Source: Formosa sp. (GTDB lineage: Bacteria > Bacteroidota > Bacteroidia > Flavobacteriales > Flavobacteriaceae). Taken from it: a stretch of 49,391 nt of DNA. The DNA lies in assembly GCA_018673215.1 (NCBI GenBank), contig JABHDE010000015.1, positions 1-49,391 of the forward strand. The letters are read 5' to 3'. Of the stretch, positions 19,097-30,703 are shown piece by piece (the first letter of the stretch is position 1; each line of letters starts with the position of its first letter). Both the position numbers and the translations under genes were made by a program. The notes under the pieces were generated by a model. The model was not told the DNA's origin, searched no databases, and saw nothing but the letters and a program-made list of their open reading frames with translations.

Positions 19097-19994
19097 CCCT
19101 GTTTTGCTCAACGAAACAGTTGAGGGTTTAAACATTAAAGAAGACGGTGTCTATGTAGATGTGACATTTGGAGGTGGTGGTCACAGCAGAAAGATATTAG
19201 AATCTTTAGGTCCTAAAGGAAGATTGATTGCTTTTGATCAGGACAAAGACGCTCTTTTAAATATTATTGAAGATTCTCGATTTTTATTGATTAACGAGAA
19301 TTTTAGGTATGTGAAGCGGTTTTTGAGATTTCATGGCATTAAATCGGTTGATGGAATTTTAGCTGATTTTGGAGTTTCATCGCATCAATTTGATGAAGCT
19401 GATAGAGGGTTTTCAATCCGGTTTGATGCGCAATTAGACATGAGGATGAATCAACAAGACGTCCTTTCGGCACATTCGGTGGTAAACTCCTATGAAGAGG
19501 AGGATTTAAAAAGAGTGCTTTGGCAGTATGGAGAGTTAAGAACCGCTCCGGTCTTGGCAAGAACTATAGTGGCGGCAAGAGCTGAAAAGGCAATAGAGAC
19601 TACTTTTGAGTTGAAAGCTATTTTAAATAAACACCTTCCCAACGGAAGAGAAAATAAAATTTTAGCTCAGATATACCAAGCAATCCGGATTGAAGTAAAT
19701 CAAGAGATTGAGGTTTTGAAAGAGTTTTTATTGCAGGTGCCAGAGCTGTTGAGCGAAGATGGGAGGTTGAGTGTCATTTCTTACCACTCTTTGGAAGACC
19801 GTTTAGTTAAACGATTTATCAGAAATGGATTGTTTGAAGGAGAGCCAGAAAAAGATGTATTTGGAAATTTCGAAGTTCCTCTAAAGAAAGTAGGTGGTTT
19901 GATAGTACCCGATGCAAAAGAAATAAAATTAAATAACAGAGCTCGAAGTGCAAAGTTAAGAATCGCTAAAAAGTCAAATTCAAATAAAGATTAA
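19077..19994 (+). CDS. rsmH: 16S rRNA (cytosine(1402)-N4)-methyltransferase
   Basis: RsmH (MraW) methylates N4 of C1402 in 16S rRNA using SAM. The 305-residue protein opens MPMDYHNPVLLNETVEGL; a second Met at 19083 gives the more usual MDYHNPVLL and could equally be the start. Motifs are the SAM-binding VDVTFGGGGHSRKIL, AFDQDKDAL, ILADFGVSSHQFDEADRGFS and the C-terminal YHSLEDRLVKRF and NNRARSAKLRIA. It overlaps mraZ by 20 bp and touches the ftsL-like gene at its stop. Confidence 0.97.
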   Translation: MPMDYHNPVLLNETVEGLNIKEDGVYVDVTFGGGGHSRKILESLGPKGRLIAFDQDKDALLNIIEDSRFLLINENFRYVKRFLRFHGIKSVDGILADFGVSSHQFDEADRGFSIRFDAQLDMRMNQQDVLSAHSVVNSYEEEDLKRVLWQYGELRTAPVLARTIVAARAEKAIETTFELKAILNKHLPNGRENKILAQIYQAIRIEVNQEIEVLKEFLLQVPELLSEDGRLSVISYHSLEDRLVKRFIRNGLFEGEPEKDVFGNFEVPLKKVGGLIVPDAKEIKLNNRARSAKLRIAKKSNSNKD

Positions 19995-20314
19995 TGAAAA
20001 ACAAGATGTATAATATTTTAAAAGGAACCTTTCTCGTGAGCGATGGGGCTTTTAAAAATTGGCGTCTAATTTTCTTTTTTTTAGCCCTAGCTCTTGGAAT
20101 GATTGCAAGTTCTCATAATGCAGATAGTAAGGTTTATAAAATTGCTAGACTCAATGAACAGGTAAAAGCCTACCGTTCTGCTTATGTCGAAACGCGTGCA
20201 AAGTTGATGGAACTTAAAATGGAATCAGTGATTAGAAAGCGCTTGAAGGATCAAGGGATTAAGCCTTCATCTAATCCCCCTTTTAAAATCATTATTAATT
20301 CTAAAACCGATTAA
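19994..20314 (+). CDS. ftsL: FtsL-like cell division protein
   Basis: A small bitopic protein in the ftsL position between rsmH and the division PBP; FtsL joins FtsB and FtsQ to activate septal synthesis. The 106-residue protein has a cytoplasmic N terminus, one hydrophobic helix at about residues 25-42 (LIFFFLALALGMIAS) and a short extracytoplasmic coiled-coil-like region (about residues 45-85, rich in A, R, K, E and L). Sequence identity with E. coli FtsL is not expected; assignment rests on architecture and position. Its ATG overlaps the rsmH stop. Confidence 0.82.
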   Translation: MKNKMYNILKGTFLVSDGAFKNWRLIFFFLALALGMIASSHNADSKVYKIARLNEQVKAYRSAYVETRAKLMELKMESVIRKRLKDQGIKPSSNPPFKIIINSKTD

Positions 20315-20318
20315 CTCA

Positions 20319-22328
20319 ATGCAGCCAACTGAAAAGTCTATAATGAATAAACTGTACTTCACTAGTGGAGCGATGTTTATTTTTGCTCTTTTAGTGGTGT
20401 ATAAGTTAGTTACAATTCAATTTGTAGAAGGCGATCAGTACCGCAGTTTAGCGGATGACAGGACTATTAAAGATGATGTCATCCCAGCAAATCGTGGAAA
20501 TGTATATTCTGTGGGCGGGAGCTTGCTTGCAACCTCAGTACCTAAGTACGATATCCGAATAGATTTAGTGGCTCCTAGCGATAAAAATTATGAAGCTTTT
20601 ATTGAGCCTTTATGTGATTCGTTGGCAAAATTTAATAAGACCACCTCCGTAGAATATAAACGAAAGTTGCGTTTAGCACGAGAAAATAAAAATCGATATT
20701 TTTTGTTAGCCCGAAATTTGGAGTATTCTCAATATTTACAATTTAGAGATTTTCCGTTGTTGAATTTAGGAGCTTTTAAAGGAGGGCTTATAGTAGAACA
20801 AACCACAAAAAGAGATTATCCACTCGGGCCAATTGCTCAAAGGTTGATTGGTTACGAACGTTTTGACGATCTTGGGAATGTGACTCGGGTTGGGATAGAT
20901 GGTGCTTTTGGAGAAAAATATTTAAGAGGTGAGGACGGTAAAAGGCGGAAACAGAAAATAGGCAAAGGACAGTGGAAGCCTATTGAAGATTATAACCAAG
21001 TTGAGCCTCAAGATGGGTATGATGTATATACCACTATAGATGTCAATATTCAGGATATTGCACACCACGCGCTTTTGGAACAATTAGAAATATATAAAGC
21101 CGATCATGGAACAGTAGTTGTCATGGAAACTAAAACGGGCGAAATAAGAGCAATCTCTAATTTAGGTCGAAATAAAGAAGGATTCTATTATGAGCGTCTT
21201 AACTATGCAGTTGGTGAATCGCACGAGCCTGGTTCTACTTTTAAGCTCATGGCTTTGGCAGTTGCTTTAGAAGATAAAGTGATAGATACTACCACAATGG
21301 TAGACACTAAAAAAGGAGTGCTATCCTATTATGGTAAAAAAGTAAAAGATTCTAAAAAAGGGGGCTATGGAAATATATCAGTTGCAAGAGCCTTTGAAGT
21401 ATCTTCTAATACGGGTATTGTAAAGGCGATTCACAATGCTTACAAAATGAACCCTCAAAAATTTGTGGATGGGTTATACAGAATGAATCTTCAGGATTCT
21501 TTAGGACTTCCGATTGTTGGTGAAGGTAAATCAATCATACCAGATCCCAGAGTTCAAAATGGAAGGTGGAGTGGTATCGCACTACAATGGATGGCGTATG
21601 GATACGGCGTATCTTTTACCCCACTTCAAACTTTAACGTTTTATAATGCCATTGCAAATGACGGGGTGATGGTACGTCCAAAATTTTTACGTGAAATAAA
21701 AGAAATTGAGACCTCTATTGAAACTTTCGATACCGAGATTATCAACCCTCGAATTTGTTCAGAAGAAACTGTATTGAAGCTTCAACAACTTCTTAAAAAT
21801 GTAGTTGAGAAAGAACATGGAACTGGGCATGGCTTGTATTCAAGCGAGTTTTCTATGGCTGGTAAAACAGGAACGTGTCAAAAGGATTATGTCAATAAAG
21901 ATCAGCTAAATTATATCTCATCTTTTTCAGGCTATTTTCCTGCAGACGATCCAAAATATTCTTGCATTGTAGTCATTCATGAGCCAGATAAAAATGTAGG
22001 GTATTATGGAGCTGATGTCTCCGGCCCAGTGTTTAAAAAAATTGCACAAAAGATATTCACAGATGCTCCTGTGGTAGACGAAGTTCAAGATGTCAATCGA
22101 GAGTCTGAAACAGTCAAAGCTAATTATGATCATTATTATGCCGTAGCACAAAAATATAAAACGATCATGCCAAATTTAAAGGGAATGTCGGCGATGGATG
22201 CGATTGCTATTTTAGAGAACATGGGATTAAAGGTGTTAACTCAAGGCAATGGAACTGTTTCTAAACAGTCGATTAAAAGTGGTCAAAAAATTGAACCTAA
22301 ATCTGTAATAACCCTCGTTTTATCATGA
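20319..22328 (+). CDS. ftsI: Division-specific penicillin-binding protein (FtsI/PBP3 type) with PASTA domain
   Basis: This class B PBP crosslinks septal peptidoglycan with FtsW as partner. The 669-residue protein has an N-terminal membrane helix (about residues 14-34) and a PBP dimerisation domain with RGNVYSVGGSLLATS. The transpeptidase follows with SxxK in EPGSTFKLMA (about residue 305), SxN in SSNTG (about 362) and KTG in MAGKTGTCQ (about 515). A C-terminal PASTA domain (about residues 610-669, MPNLKGMSAMDAIAILENMG) is usual in Bacteroidota homologues. It overlaps murE by 4 bp. Confidence 0.95.
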   Translation: MQPTEKSIMNKLYFTSGAMFIFALLVVYKLVTIQFVEGDQYRSLADDRTIKDDVIPANRGNVYSVGGSLLATSVPKYDIRIDLVAPSDKNYEAFIEPLCDSLAKFNKTTSVEYKRKLRLARENKNRYFLLARNLEYSQYLQFRDFPLLNLGAFKGGLIVEQTTKRDYPLGPIAQRLIGYERFDDLGNVTRVGIDGAFGEKYLRGEDGKRRKQKIGKGQWKPIEDYNQVEPQDGYDVYTTIDVNIQDIAHHALLEQLEIYKADHGTVVVMETKTGEIRAISNLGRNKEGFYYERLNYAVGESHEPGSTFKLMALAVALEDKVIDTTTMVDTKKGVLSYYGKKVKDSKKGGYGNISVARAFEVSSNTGIVKAIHNAYKMNPQKFVDGLYRMNLQDSLGLPIVGEGKSIIPDPRVQNGRWSGIALQWMAYGYGVSFTPLQTLTFYNAIANDGVMVRPKFLREIKEIETSIETFDTEIINPRICSEETVLKLQQLLKNVVEKEHGTGHGLYSSEFSMAGKTGTCQKDYVNKDQLNYISSFSGYFPADDPKYSCIVVIHEPDKNVGYYGADVSGPVFKKIAQKIFTDAPVVDEVQDVNRESETVKANYDHYYAVAQKYKTIMPNLKGMSAMDAIAILENMGLKVLTQGNGTVSKQSIKSGQKIEPKSVITLVLS

Positions 22329-23788
22329 GAAATTTAAAACACATATTGCAGAACGTATCTATTGAATCGGTAATAGGATCTTTAGATCGATCGATTTCTA
22401 GCTTGCACTACGATTCCCGAACTGTAGAGTCAGGCACTGTTTTTGTTGCGATTAAAGGGGGTGTTTTTGATGGTCATTCATTTATTTCTAAGGCAATAGA
22501 TCAAGGTGCTGTGGTCGTTGTTTGTGAAACCATTCCTGAAATATTAGATACAAAGATTACCTATATAAAAGTTAATAATACAGCGAGAGCCTTGGCACTC
22601 ATAGCTTCGAATTATTATCAAAATCCCTCCAAGAATTTAAAGCTTATTGGAATTACAGGGACCAACGGTAAAACAACTGTGGCAACACTTCTTTATGAGT
22701 TATTTAAACTTGCAGGCTATAAGGTTGGACTCATTTCAACCGTAAAAATAATGGTAGACCGACAAGAGTTTCCGTCGACCCATACAACCCCTGATTCTCT
22801 AGTCATCAATTCGTTTTTAAGTCAGATGAATACACAAGGAGTTGAGTTTTGTTTTATGGAAGTTAGTTCACATGGAATTCATCAGTATAGAACTGAGGGA
22901 TTGCAGTTTGACGGGGGGGTCTTTACCAATCTTACTCATGACCATTTGGATTATCACACATCATTTGCAGAATATAGAGATGTGAAAAAATCATTTTTTG
23001 ATCAATTACCGGTATCAGCATTTACGCTGATAAACGCCGATGATAAAAACGGATCGGTGATGGTTCAAAATACGAAAGCCAAACAATCGACCTATGCTTT
23101 AAAAAGTTATGCCGATTTCCGTGTTCAGATTTTGGAAAATCAATTTAGCGGTCTCTTGTTAAAGATAAATGATCAAGAAGTCATGACTCGATTAATAGGT
23201 AGTTTTAATGCTTATAATTTAGTTGCTATATACGGAGTTGCAGAGCTTTTAGGAATGGAAAAATCCCAAATTCTTCAATACTTGAGCTTAGTTACTAATG
23301 TCAGCGGTCGCTTTCAGTATTTTACAACGCCATTGAACGTCAACGTCATTATTGATTATGCGCATACACCAGACGCTTTAAAAAATGTACTTGAAACTAT
23401 TAATGCAATTCGAACTAAAAGCCAAAAACTCATTACTGTTGTTGGATGTGGGGGAGATCGCGACAAAGCCAAGCGTCCTAAAATGGGGCATATTGCATCT
23501 GCACTGAGCTCAAAAGTGTTTTTTACAAGTGACAATCCACGATCTGAAAAGCCAGAGCAAATTATTAGGGAAATGGAAGTAGGGGTTCAGCCTCAAAATC
23601 TAGATAAAATTTCATCTATTATAGATCGAGAAGAGGCTATTACGGCGGCTTGTAGGCTAGCAAGTTCCTATGATATTATTCTGATTGCAGGCAAAGGACA
23701 TGAGACGTACCAAGAGGTTCAGGGCGTTCGGCATATGTTTAATGACAGTGAAGTAACGCAAACAATTTTAACAGGACTAGAACAATAA
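22325..23788 (+). CDS. murE: UDP-MurNAc-L-Ala-D-Glu:meso-diaminopimelate ligase
   Basis: MurE adds the third residue of the peptidoglycan stem peptide. The 487-residue protein has the N-terminal uridine-binding domain, the ATP-binding [28 protein letters not shown] and a central [13 protein letters not shown] with the carbamylated-Lys region nearby. It also has the substrate-selecting DNPRSEKP motif at about residue 400, which marks meso-diaminopimelate specificity. Peptidoglycan in this organism should therefore be meso-DAP type. It overlaps ftsI by 4 bp. Confidence 0.97.
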   Translation: MRNLKHILQNVSIESVIGSLDRSISSLHYDSRTVESGTVFVAIKGGVFDGHSFISKAIDQGAVVVVCETIPEILDTKITYIKVNNTARALALIASNYYQNPSKNLKLIGITGTNGKTTVATLLYELFKLAGYKVGLISTVKIMVDRQEFPSTHTTPDSLVINSFLSQMNTQGVEFCFMEVSSHGIHQYRTEGLQFDGGVFTNLTHDHLDYHTSFAEYRDVKKSFFDQLPVSAFTLINADDKNGSVMVQNTKAKQSTYALKSYADFRVQILENQFSGLLLKINDQEVMTRLIGSFNAYNLVAIYGVAELLGMEKSQILQYLSLVTNVSGRFQYFTTPLNVNVIIDYAHTPDALKNVLETINAIRTKSQKLITVVGCGGDRDKAKRPKMGHIASALSSKVFFTSDNPRSEKPEQIIREMEVGVQPQNLDKISSIIDREEAITAACRLASSYDIILIAGKGHETYQEVQGVRHMFNDSEVTQTILTGLEQ

Positions 23789-23789
23789 T

Positions 23790-25022
23790 ATGTTATACTA
23801 TTTATTTAAATATTTAGAAGAATCACATCAATTTCCAGGGGCCTCACTCTTTGGTTTTATAACCTTTAGGGCAGCAGTTGCCATTATTTTATCATTATTA
23901 ATTTCAACTATTTTCGGAAAACGAATTATTCGTTTTCTTCAAAAACAACAAGTCGGTGAAACCATTCGCGATTTAGGGCTTGATGGACAAAAGGAAAAGG
24001 CAGGGACTCCAACAATGGGAGGAGTGATTATTATTTTGGCCACACTGATCCCCGTGTTGTTGCTCGCTAAATTAGATAACATATATATTATTTTGTTACT
24101 CATCACTACCATTTGGATGGGAGCCATTGGTTTTCTAGACGACTATATAAAGAAATTTAAAAACGATAAAGAAGGTTTAAAAGGAAGGTTTAAAGTTTTG
24201 GGTCAAATAGGCTTGGGAATCATCGTTGGAACGACTTTGTTTTTTCATAATGATGTGACCATAAAAGAAAAAATTCCAGCACATATTCAAGTTGAAACTG
24301 TGGCGGGTCAGCGTTCGTCCATTCAGTTTTACCCCGAAGCGAAATCGACTAAAACAACCATTCCTTTTGTCAAATCAAATGAGTTTGATTATGCCGATCT
24401 GATTACCTGGATCCATCCTGGTCTAGAAAAATATGCATGGATTGTTTTCATTTTAGTGGTAATATTCATCATCACAGCCGTCTCTAATGGTGCTAATCTA
24501 ACCGATGGTATAGATGGTTTGGCAGCGGGAACCTCCGCAATCATTGTTTTGACCTTAGGTATTTTTGCCTGGGTGTCTGGTAATATTATTTTCTCTGATT
24601 ATCTAAACATTATGTATATCCCAAGGGTGGAAGAAATCACTATCTATATCGCTGCTTTTGTTGGAGCATTGATTGGATTTCTTTGGTACAACACCTATCC
24701 AGCCCAAGTGTTTATGGGCGACACAGGGAGTCTAACAATTGGTGGAATCATTGCGGTTATTGCTATTGCTGTTCGAAAAGAATGGTTGATTCCTGTGTTG
24801 TGTGGAATTTTTTTAGCAGAAAATTTATCAGTGGTATTGCAAGTAAGTTATTTCAAATACACTCGAAAAAAATATGGCGAAGGCCGACGCATTTTTAAGA
24901 TGTCCCCTTTGCATCATCATTATCAAAAATCAGGGTACCATGAAAGCAAAATTGTAACACGCTTTTGGATTGTGGGAATTCTGTTGGCAATTTTAACCAT
25001 CGTCACTTTGAAAATTCGATAG
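23790..25022 (+). CDS. mraY: Phospho-MurNAc-pentapeptide transferase
   Basis: MraY forms lipid I from UDP-MurNAc-pentapeptide and undecaprenyl phosphate in the inner membrane. The 410-residue polytopic protein carries [13 protein letters not shown], the catalytic [49 protein letters not shown] and the late [14 protein letters not shown]. It is about 50 residues longer than E. coli MraY because of a loop between helices (about residues 160-205), which is usual in Bacteroidota. It starts one base after murE and abuts murD. Confidence 0.97.
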   Translation: MLYYLFKYLEESHQFPGASLFGFITFRAAVAIILSLLISTIFGKRIIRFLQKQQVGETIRDLGLDGQKEKAGTPTMGGVIIILATLIPVLLLAKLDNIYIILLLITTIWMGAIGFLDDYIKKFKNDKEGLKGRFKVLGQIGLGIIVGTTLFFHNDVTIKEKIPAHIQVETVAGQRSSIQFYPEAKSTKTTIPFVKSNEFDYADLITWIHPGLEKYAWIVFILVVIFIITAVSNGANLTDGIDGLAAGTSAIIVLTLGIFAWVSGNIIFSDYLNIMYIPRVEEITIYIAAFVGALIGFLWYNTYPAQVFMGDTGSLTIGGIIAVIAIAVRKEWLIPVLCGIFLAENLSVVLQVSYFKYTRKKYGEGRRIFKMSPLHHHYQKSGYHESKIVTRFWIVGILLAILTIVTLKIR

Positions 25023-26354
25023 ATGAAGCGATTGGTAGTTCTTGGTGGAGGAGAAAGCGGTGTCGGTGCTGCTCTGTTAGGAAAAGAAAAAAATTATGAG
25101 GTGTTTCTTTCAGATAAAGGAAAGATCGCGAAAAAATATAAAGACGTTCTTAGACATAATGAGATTGAATGGGAGGATGAAGGACATACCGAGTCTAAAA
25201 TTTTAAATGCGGACATAGTTGTTAAAAGTCCAGGGATTCCAGACAACGTTCCATTGGTTCAAAAATTAAAAGAAGCCTCCGTTTCTGTGATTTCTGAAAT
25301 TGAATTTGCAGCAGCCTATACGTCTGCGAATATCATTGGAATTACAGGTAGTAATGGTAAAACAACGACAACTCTGATGGTTCATCAAATATTGAGTCGC
25401 GCTAATTTGGATGTAGCCATGGGTGGAAATATTGGGGAAAGTTTTGCGAGTCAAGTTCTAAAAAATAATGCTAATTACGTTTTGGAGTTAAGCAGTTTCC
25501 AATTAGATGGGATCGAAAAATTTAGACCACATATTGCAATTATAACCAATATTACTCCCGACCATTTGGATCGCTATGATTATAAATTTGAAAACTATAT
25601 CGCTTCAAAATTTAGAATCGCCATGAATCAAACTTCAGATGATTATTTGATATATGATGCAGATGATGAGGTCATCGTTTCCTATATAAATAATCATCCA
25701 ATTCAATCGACATTAGTGCCTTTTTCGCTCACAAGAAAAGTCACAAACGGAACCTATTTAGAACAAAATAAAATAATAATAGAAATTAACAATAGAGACA
25801 TCATTATGCCAACAACAAACTTAGCTTTAGAAGGAAAGCACAACATTAAAAACGCGATGGCTGCATCGACCGTTGCTCATCTATTGAAAATTAGAAAAGC
25901 AACCATAAGAGAAAGTCTCGAGGGGTTTCAGGGTGCAGAACACCGTTTGGAACAAGTTCTCACTATCAATAAAGTGAAGTATATAAATGATTCTAAGGCT
26001 ACTAATGTCAATGCGACTTATTATGCCTTAGAGAGCATGAATACACCCACGGTTTGGATTGTTGGAGGTGTGGATAAAGGCAACGATTACAAAGCATTGT
26101 ATCCATTCGTAAATGAAAAAATTAAAGCCATTATCTGTTTAGGGGTAGATAACGAAGCACTTTTTGATGCTTTTGGAAATATGGTAGATAACATTATTGA
26201 AACCCAGTCTATGAACGAAGCGGTACAGATTGCTTATAAGATAGCTGCTTGTGGAGAAGCTGTATTATTATCTCCAGCCTGTGCAAGTTTTGATTTGTTT
26301 GAGGATTATGAAGACCGTGGTCACCAATTTAAAGCCGCTGTAAGACAGTTATAA
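25023..26354 (+). CDS. murD: UDP-MurNAc-L-alanine--D-glutamate ligase
   Basis: MurD adds D-glutamate to UDP-MurNAc-L-Ala. The 443-residue protein has an N-terminal Rossmann-like domain (LVVLGGGESGVGAALLG), the ATP-binding GITGSNGKTTTTLMV, the Mg-linked ELSSFQLDGIEKF, ITPDHLDRY and the third-domain INDSKATNVNATYYAL. The end LLSPACASFDLFEDYEDRG is the MurD signature. Its start codon follows the mraY stop directly, and its stop overlaps the ftsW start by one base. Confidence 0.97.
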   Translation: MKRLVVLGGGESGVGAALLGKEKNYEVFLSDKGKIAKKYKDVLRHNEIEWEDEGHTESKILNADIVVKSPGIPDNVPLVQKLKEASVSVISEIEFAAAYTSANIIGITGSNGKTTTTLMVHQILSRANLDVAMGGNIGESFASQVLKNNANYVLELSSFQLDGIEKFRPHIAIITNITPDHLDRYDYKFENYIASKFRIAMNQTSDDYLIYDADDEVIVSYINNHPIQSTLVPFSLTRKVTNGTYLEQNKIIIEINNRDIIMPTTNLALEGKHNIKNAMAASTVAHLLKIRKATIRESLEGFQGAEHRLEQVLTINKVKYINDSKATNVNATYYALESMNTPTVWIVGGVDKGNDYKALYPFVNEKIKAIICLGVDNEALFDAFGNMVDNIIETQSMNEAVQIAYKIAACGEAVLLSPACASFDLFEDYEDRGHQFKAAVRQL

Positions 26355-27547
26355 TGAAGACTATATTTGATAACATAAAAGGAGATCGTATCATTTGGGC
26401 TATTGCTGCTTTGTTAGCGATATTCTCATTTTTACCAGTGTACAGTGCTGCTAGCAATTTAGCATACATTGGAAATGGCAGCAATACCTTCAGTTATTTT
26501 ATCAAACACTTTGTGCATTTATTTTTAGGATTTTCAATCATTTATGGAGTTCATAAAATCCCTTACCGTTATTTTAAGGGGCTCTCTTTAGTCATGATTC
26601 CAGTGATTTTAATATTGTTAATAGTAACCATGGTACAAGGTTCAACTATAGGAGGTGCCAATGCAAGCCGATGGATTCGTGTTCCAATTGTAGGATTCAC
26701 ATTTCAGCCATCTACCTTAGCTGCTTTGGTTTTAATGGTATATGTAGCCCGTTACTTGTCCAAAGTAAAAGATAAAGAGCATTCATTTAAAGACTCTATC
26801 CTTCCATTGTGGATCCCTGTATTTGTAGTGTTAGCTTTGATCCTTCCCGCTAATTTCTCAACGGCAGCACTCATTTTTTCGATGGTTATTTTACTGACAT
26901 TTTTAGGAGGTTATTCATTTAAGTATTTGTCTGTTATCATAGGCTCAGGCGTTGTGGTTTTGATGTTGTTTGTATTAACAGCTAAAGCATTTCCAGATTT
27001 AATGCCAAATAGAGTGGATACTTGGTCGAGTCGTATTAGTAGTTTCATGGATCCGGATGTTACTGTAAAAGATTATCAAATTGAAAAAGCTAAAATTGCG
27101 ATAGCAACGGGTGGGGTCCAAGGGTTAGGGCCCGGTAAAAGCATTCAAAAGAACTTTTTACCACAGTCATCCTCGGATTTTATTTTTGCTATTATTATTG
27201 AAGAGTATGGACTCATAGGCGGTCTATTTTTGCTGTTTCTTTATTTATGGTTGTTGTTTAGAATCGTGATAGTGGCTCAAAAGTCAGAGACAGTTTTTGG
27301 GAAATTATTAAGCATAGGGGTTGGAATTCCAATTGTTTTTCAAGCTTTAGTAAATATGGGTGTTGCGGTACAGTTATTTCCGGTGACAGGACAAACATTG
27401 CCACTCATAAGTAGTGGGGGAACCTCCATATGGGTAACTTGCTTGGCACTTGGAATAGTAATAAGTGTAAGCACCAAACGAGATGCTAAAAAAGTATATG
27501 AAAATGAAGAACAACATCCTTTAGAAATTTTAAGTGAAGCACTTTAA
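26354..27547 (+). CDS. ftsW: Septal peptidoglycan polymerase FtsW (SEDS family)
   Basis: FtsW polymerises lipid II at the septum with the division PBP. The 397-residue protein has about ten hydrophobic helices starting at residue 14. It carries the SEDS landmarks [20 protein letters not shown], the extracytoplasmic loop containing [35 protein letters not shown] and [17 protein letters not shown]. Position between murD and murG, with one-base overlaps on both sides, supports FtsW over RodA. Confidence 0.95.
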   Translation: MKTIFDNIKGDRIIWAIAALLAIFSFLPVYSAASNLAYIGNGSNTFSYFIKHFVHLFLGFSIIYGVHKIPYRYFKGLSLVMIPVILILLIVTMVQGSTIGGANASRWIRVPIVGFTFQPSTLAALVLMVYVARYLSKVKDKEHSFKDSILPLWIPVFVVLALILPANFSTAALIFSMVILLTFLGGYSFKYLSVIIGSGVVVLMLFVLTAKAFPDLMPNRVDTWSSRISSFMDPDVTVKDYQIEKAKIAIATGGVQGLGPGKSIQKNFLPQSSSDFIFAIIIEEYGLIGGLFLLFLYLWLLFRIVIVAQKSETVFGKLLSIGVGIPIVFQALVNMGVAVQLFPVTGQTLPLISSGGTSIWVTCLALGIVISVSTKRDAKKVYENEEQHPLEILSEAL

Positions 27548-28641
27548 TGAAGTCATATAGATTCATATTATCAGGCGGAGGTACAGGAGGACATATCTAT
27601 CCTGCGATTGCCATTGCAAACGAATTAAAAGCACGATTTCCAAAATCGGCGGTTTTATTTGTGGGTGCAAGCGATAAAATGGAAATGCAAAAAGTACCTC
27701 AAGCAGGCTATGATATCAAGGGATTGTGGATTGCAGGTCTACAAAGACGATTCACTCTAAAAAACGTGTTATTTCCTATTAAATTAGCAGTAAGTATCTT
27801 GAAGTCCTTGGCAATACTAGGTAAATTCAAACCCGATATTGTAATTGGAACAGGTGGTTTTGCAAGTGGACCTTTATTAGTAGTTGCTGCGATGAAAGGC
27901 GTGCCAACATTGATACAGGAACAAAATTCATTTCCTGGAATTACCAATAAATTATTATCCAAAAAAGTAAACAAAGTGTGTGTGGCTTATGATGGATTAG
28001 AACGCTTTTTTCCTAAAGATAAATTAATTTTAACAGGAAATCCTGTACGTCAAGATTTATTAGATTTAGATCAAAAATATGCAGAAGCACAAACGTTTTT
28101 CAATTTAAATTCCCACAAAAAAACACTATTGATTTTAGGGGGGAGTTTGGGAGCACGACGCGTAAATCAACTTGTGGAATCAAAACTCAATTATTTTAAA
28201 GAATTAGAGGTACAATTGATATGGCAATGTGGAAAATTATATGCTGATGACTACAATAAATATAATTCTCTTGAGCAAGTTCAAGTCCATAGCTTTCTTA
28301 ATCGAATGGATTTGGCCTATGCTGCAGCAGATATTGTGATTTCTAGAGCTGGCGCAAGTTCTGTCTCAGAGCTATGCGTCGTTGGAAAACCAGTGATTTT
28401 CATCCCGTCGCCTAATGTTTCAGCAGATCATCAAACAAAAAATGCATTAGCGGTATCAGAGCACAATGCAGCGATACTTATAAGTGAAAAAGAGTTAGAC
28501 TCAAGTTTTGAAACTCAGTTTTCTAAGCTCATTTCATCCGAACCACAGCAAATAGAATTATCAAAAAATATTAAAAAATTAGCCTTAGAGCAGGCGACCA
28601 AATCTATTGTCAATGAAGTTGAAAAACTCTTAAATAAATGA
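27547..28641 (+). CDS. murG: UDP-GlcNAc:undecaprenyl-PP-MurNAc-pentapeptide GlcNAc transferase
   Basis: MurG converts lipid I to lipid II on the inner face of the cytoplasmic membrane. The 364-residue GT28 protein opens with the acceptor loop [20 protein letters not shown]. It has [38 protein letters not shown] and the UDP-GlcNAc site [20 protein letters not shown]. Length is normal. It overlaps ftsW by one base and murC by four, so translation is coupled along the cluster. Confidence 0.97.
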   Translation: MKSYRFILSGGGTGGHIYPAIAIANELKARFPKSAVLFVGASDKMEMQKVPQAGYDIKGLWIAGLQRRFTLKNVLFPIKLAVSILKSLAILGKFKPDIVIGTGGFASGPLLVVAAMKGVPTLIQEQNSFPGITNKLLSKKVNKVCVAYDGLERFFPKDKLILTGNPVRQDLLDLDQKYAEAQTFFNLNSHKKTLLILGGSLGARRVNQLVESKLNYFKELEVQLIWQCGKLYADDYNKYNSLEQVQVHSFLNRMDLAYAAADIVISRAGASSVSELCVVGKPVIFIPSPNVSADHQTKNALAVSEHNAAILISEKELDSSFETQFSKLISSEPQQIELSKNIKKLALEQATKSIVNEVEKLLNK

Positions 28642-29990
28642 ATTTAAAAACCATCCATAACGTATTTTTTATAGGCATCGGAGGTGTAGGTATGAGTGCA
28701 CTTGCGCGGTACTTTGTGTCGGATGGGAAAACTGTTGGTGGCTATGACAAAACTCCCACTTTGATTACACAGTCGCTTACCAATCTTGGAGTCCCTATTC
28801 AGTTTGAAACCGTTTTAGATCTTATTGATAAACAGTTTTTAAATCCGAACGATACACTTGTTGTGTTTACTCCGGCAATATCTGATTTAAATCCTATTTT
28901 ACAGTATTTTAGAGCGCATAATTTTCAGGTTTTAAAACGTTCAGAAGTCTTAGGGTTAGTCACCGAATACACCCAATGCCTTGCTGTGGCGGGGACACAC
29001 GGCAAAACAACCACAAGTAGTATTTTAGGACATTTGATGTATGAATGTAATGAGAAAGTCACAGCATTTATTGGTGGCATTTCAGAAAATTACCAATCTA
29101 ATTTGATTCAAAATGGAACCGATATTTCTGTAGTCGAAGCGGATGAGTTTGACCGTTCGTTTTTAACGCTCAGTCCAGACTATGCTTGCATTACCTCGAT
29201 GGATGCAGATCATTTAGATATCTATAATTCTGAAGATAAATTAGTTGAAGCTTTTAATCAATTTACTCAAAAGATCAAGCCATCGGGTAAATTATTCGTT
29301 CGAAAGGGATTGCCTTTTGAAGGGATTACTTACGGAGTAAATGAGGCAGCAGATTACTGTGCTATTAATATTCTAATTGATAATGGGTCCTATCAGTTTG
29401 ATCTTCAAACTCCAAACGGATTAATTCAAAAAATAACATTTCATTTACCTGGTGCCCACAATCTTTCCAACGCGGTTGCAGCCCTAGCAATGGCACTTGA
29501 GTTTGGGTGTGAAGTACAGAATTTGAAGACAGCCTTAAATACATACAAAGGGGTTAAAAGACGTTTTACTTATCAAATTAAAACAGACGATTTTGTGTTT
29601 ATCGACGATTATGCACACCATCCTACTGAAATAAATGCGGTGTATCAAGCTGTTAGGGAAATGTATCCAAACCAAAAAGTAGCAGTTGTTTTTCAGCCCC
29701 ATTTATTTAGTAGAACCAACGATTTTGCAGATGAATTTGCTGCGAGTTTGTCTCAGTTTGATGCTGCTTTTTTATTAGAGATTTATCCTGCAAGAGAGCT
29801 TCCTATTTCGGGGGTTACCTCAAGTTGGTTGTTAGAAAAAATTAAGAGTCCTAATAAAAAACTAATTTCCAAATCAGACATTGCAAGTGAAATAAAAAAA
29901 TTAGGATACCCCATATTTATCACCCTGGGAGCGGGTGATATTGGAGTTGAGGTATCAGAACTAAAAGAAAAATTAACTTATGCGTATTAA
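28638..29990 (+). CDS. murC: UDP-N-acetylmuramate--L-alanine ligase
   Basis: MurC commits UDP-MurNAc to stem-peptide synthesis by adding L-alanine. The 450-residue protein has the dinucleotide-like [16 protein letters not shown] at the N terminus, the ATP-binding [29 protein letters not shown], the MDADHLDIY segment and [17 protein letters not shown] with FQPHLFSRT in the C-terminal domain. It overlaps murG by 4 bp and ftsQ by 11 bp. No murB or ddl follows, unlike the E. coli order. Confidence 0.97.
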   Translation: MNLKTIHNVFFIGIGGVGMSALARYFVSDGKTVGGYDKTPTLITQSLTNLGVPIQFETVLDLIDKQFLNPNDTLVVFTPAISDLNPILQYFRAHNFQVLKRSEVLGLVTEYTQCLAVAGTHGKTTTSSILGHLMYECNEKVTAFIGGISENYQSNLIQNGTDISVVEADEFDRSFLTLSPDYACITSMDADHLDIYNSEDKLVEAFNQFTQKIKPSGKLFVRKGLPFEGITYGVNEAADYCAINILIDNGSYQFDLQTPNGLIQKITFHLPGAHNLSNAVAALAMALEFGCEVQNLKTALNTYKGVKRRFTYQIKTDDFVFIDDYAHHPTEINAVYQAVREMYPNQKVAVVFQPHLFSRTNDFADEFAASLSQFDAAFLLEIYPARELPISGVTSSWLLEKIKSPNKKLISKSDIASEIKKLGYPIFITLGAGDIGVEVSELKEKLTYAY

Positions 29991-30699
29991 CTGGAATCTT
30001 ATTAAAGGCGTTTTTTTGCTAGGGTTGGTGGTGTTTTTGTATGCTTTTTCATCTCACAAAAACAACAGCCGCTCTGTGTCGAAAGTAGCAGTCCAATTTA
30101 TCGGAAATGAGAACGTTTATATTACTACAGAAATGGTTAATAAATTGTTAATACAAAATCAAGAACAACTCTATAATTTACCGAAAGATAATTTAGATTT
30201 GAAGGAGATGGAGTTTTTACTTGAGTCGGATGATATGATAAAATCTGCTCAAGTGTATCTGACTGTAAACGGTGAAGTTAGGGCGAAAATAGAGCAAAAA
30301 CAACCGATTGCAAGAGTGTATTCGAATGCTACATTTTACATTGATGAAGATGGTTTTTGGATGCCGTTGTCCCCTCAACACAGCGCACGTGTGCCATTAG
30401 TTACTGGTGTTGTTGAAAAAGAAGATTTGGAAACCGTTTACACGATGGCCCTAAAAGTTTATAGAGATTCGTTTTTAAAAACTTATATAACTGAAATCCA
30501 TCAAAATGAAAATAAAGAAATTAGTTTAAAAATGAGACTTTTTGATTTTGAAATTTTAGTAGGATCTCTAGAGAATTTGGACCAAAAAATGACGAATTTA
30601 AAAGCATTTTATCAGAAAGCAAAAAATGATAACGTACTAGATATATATAAAAGCGTGAATTTGAAATTTGAAAATCAAGTTGTTTGTACAAAAAAATAA
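29980..30699 (+). CDS. ftsQ: Cell division protein FtsQ-like
   Basis: A bitopic division protein in the ftsQ position between murC and ftsA. The 239-residue protein has a short cytoplasmic start ([10 protein letters not shown]), one membrane helix (about residues 9-24, VFLLGLVVFLYAFSS) and an extracytoplasmic region. A POTRA-like segment lies at about residues 35-110 and a FtsQ-type C-terminal domain with YIDEDGFWMPLSP follows. Sequence likeness to proteobacterial FtsQ is weak, so the name rests on architecture and position. It overlaps murC by 11 bp. Confidence 0.88.
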   Translation: MRINWNLIKGVFLLGLVVFLYAFSSHKNNSRSVSKVAVQFIGNENVYITTEMVNKLLIQNQEQLYNLPKDNLDLKEMEFLLESDDMIKSAQVYLTVNGEVRAKIEQKQPIARVYSNATFYIDEDGFWMPLSPQHSARVPLVTGVVEKEDLETVYTMALKVYRDSFLKTYITEIHQNENKEISLKMRLFDFEILVGSLENLDQKMTNLKAFYQKAKNDNVLDIYKSVNLKFENQVVCTKK

Positions 30700-30703
30700 A
30701 GAT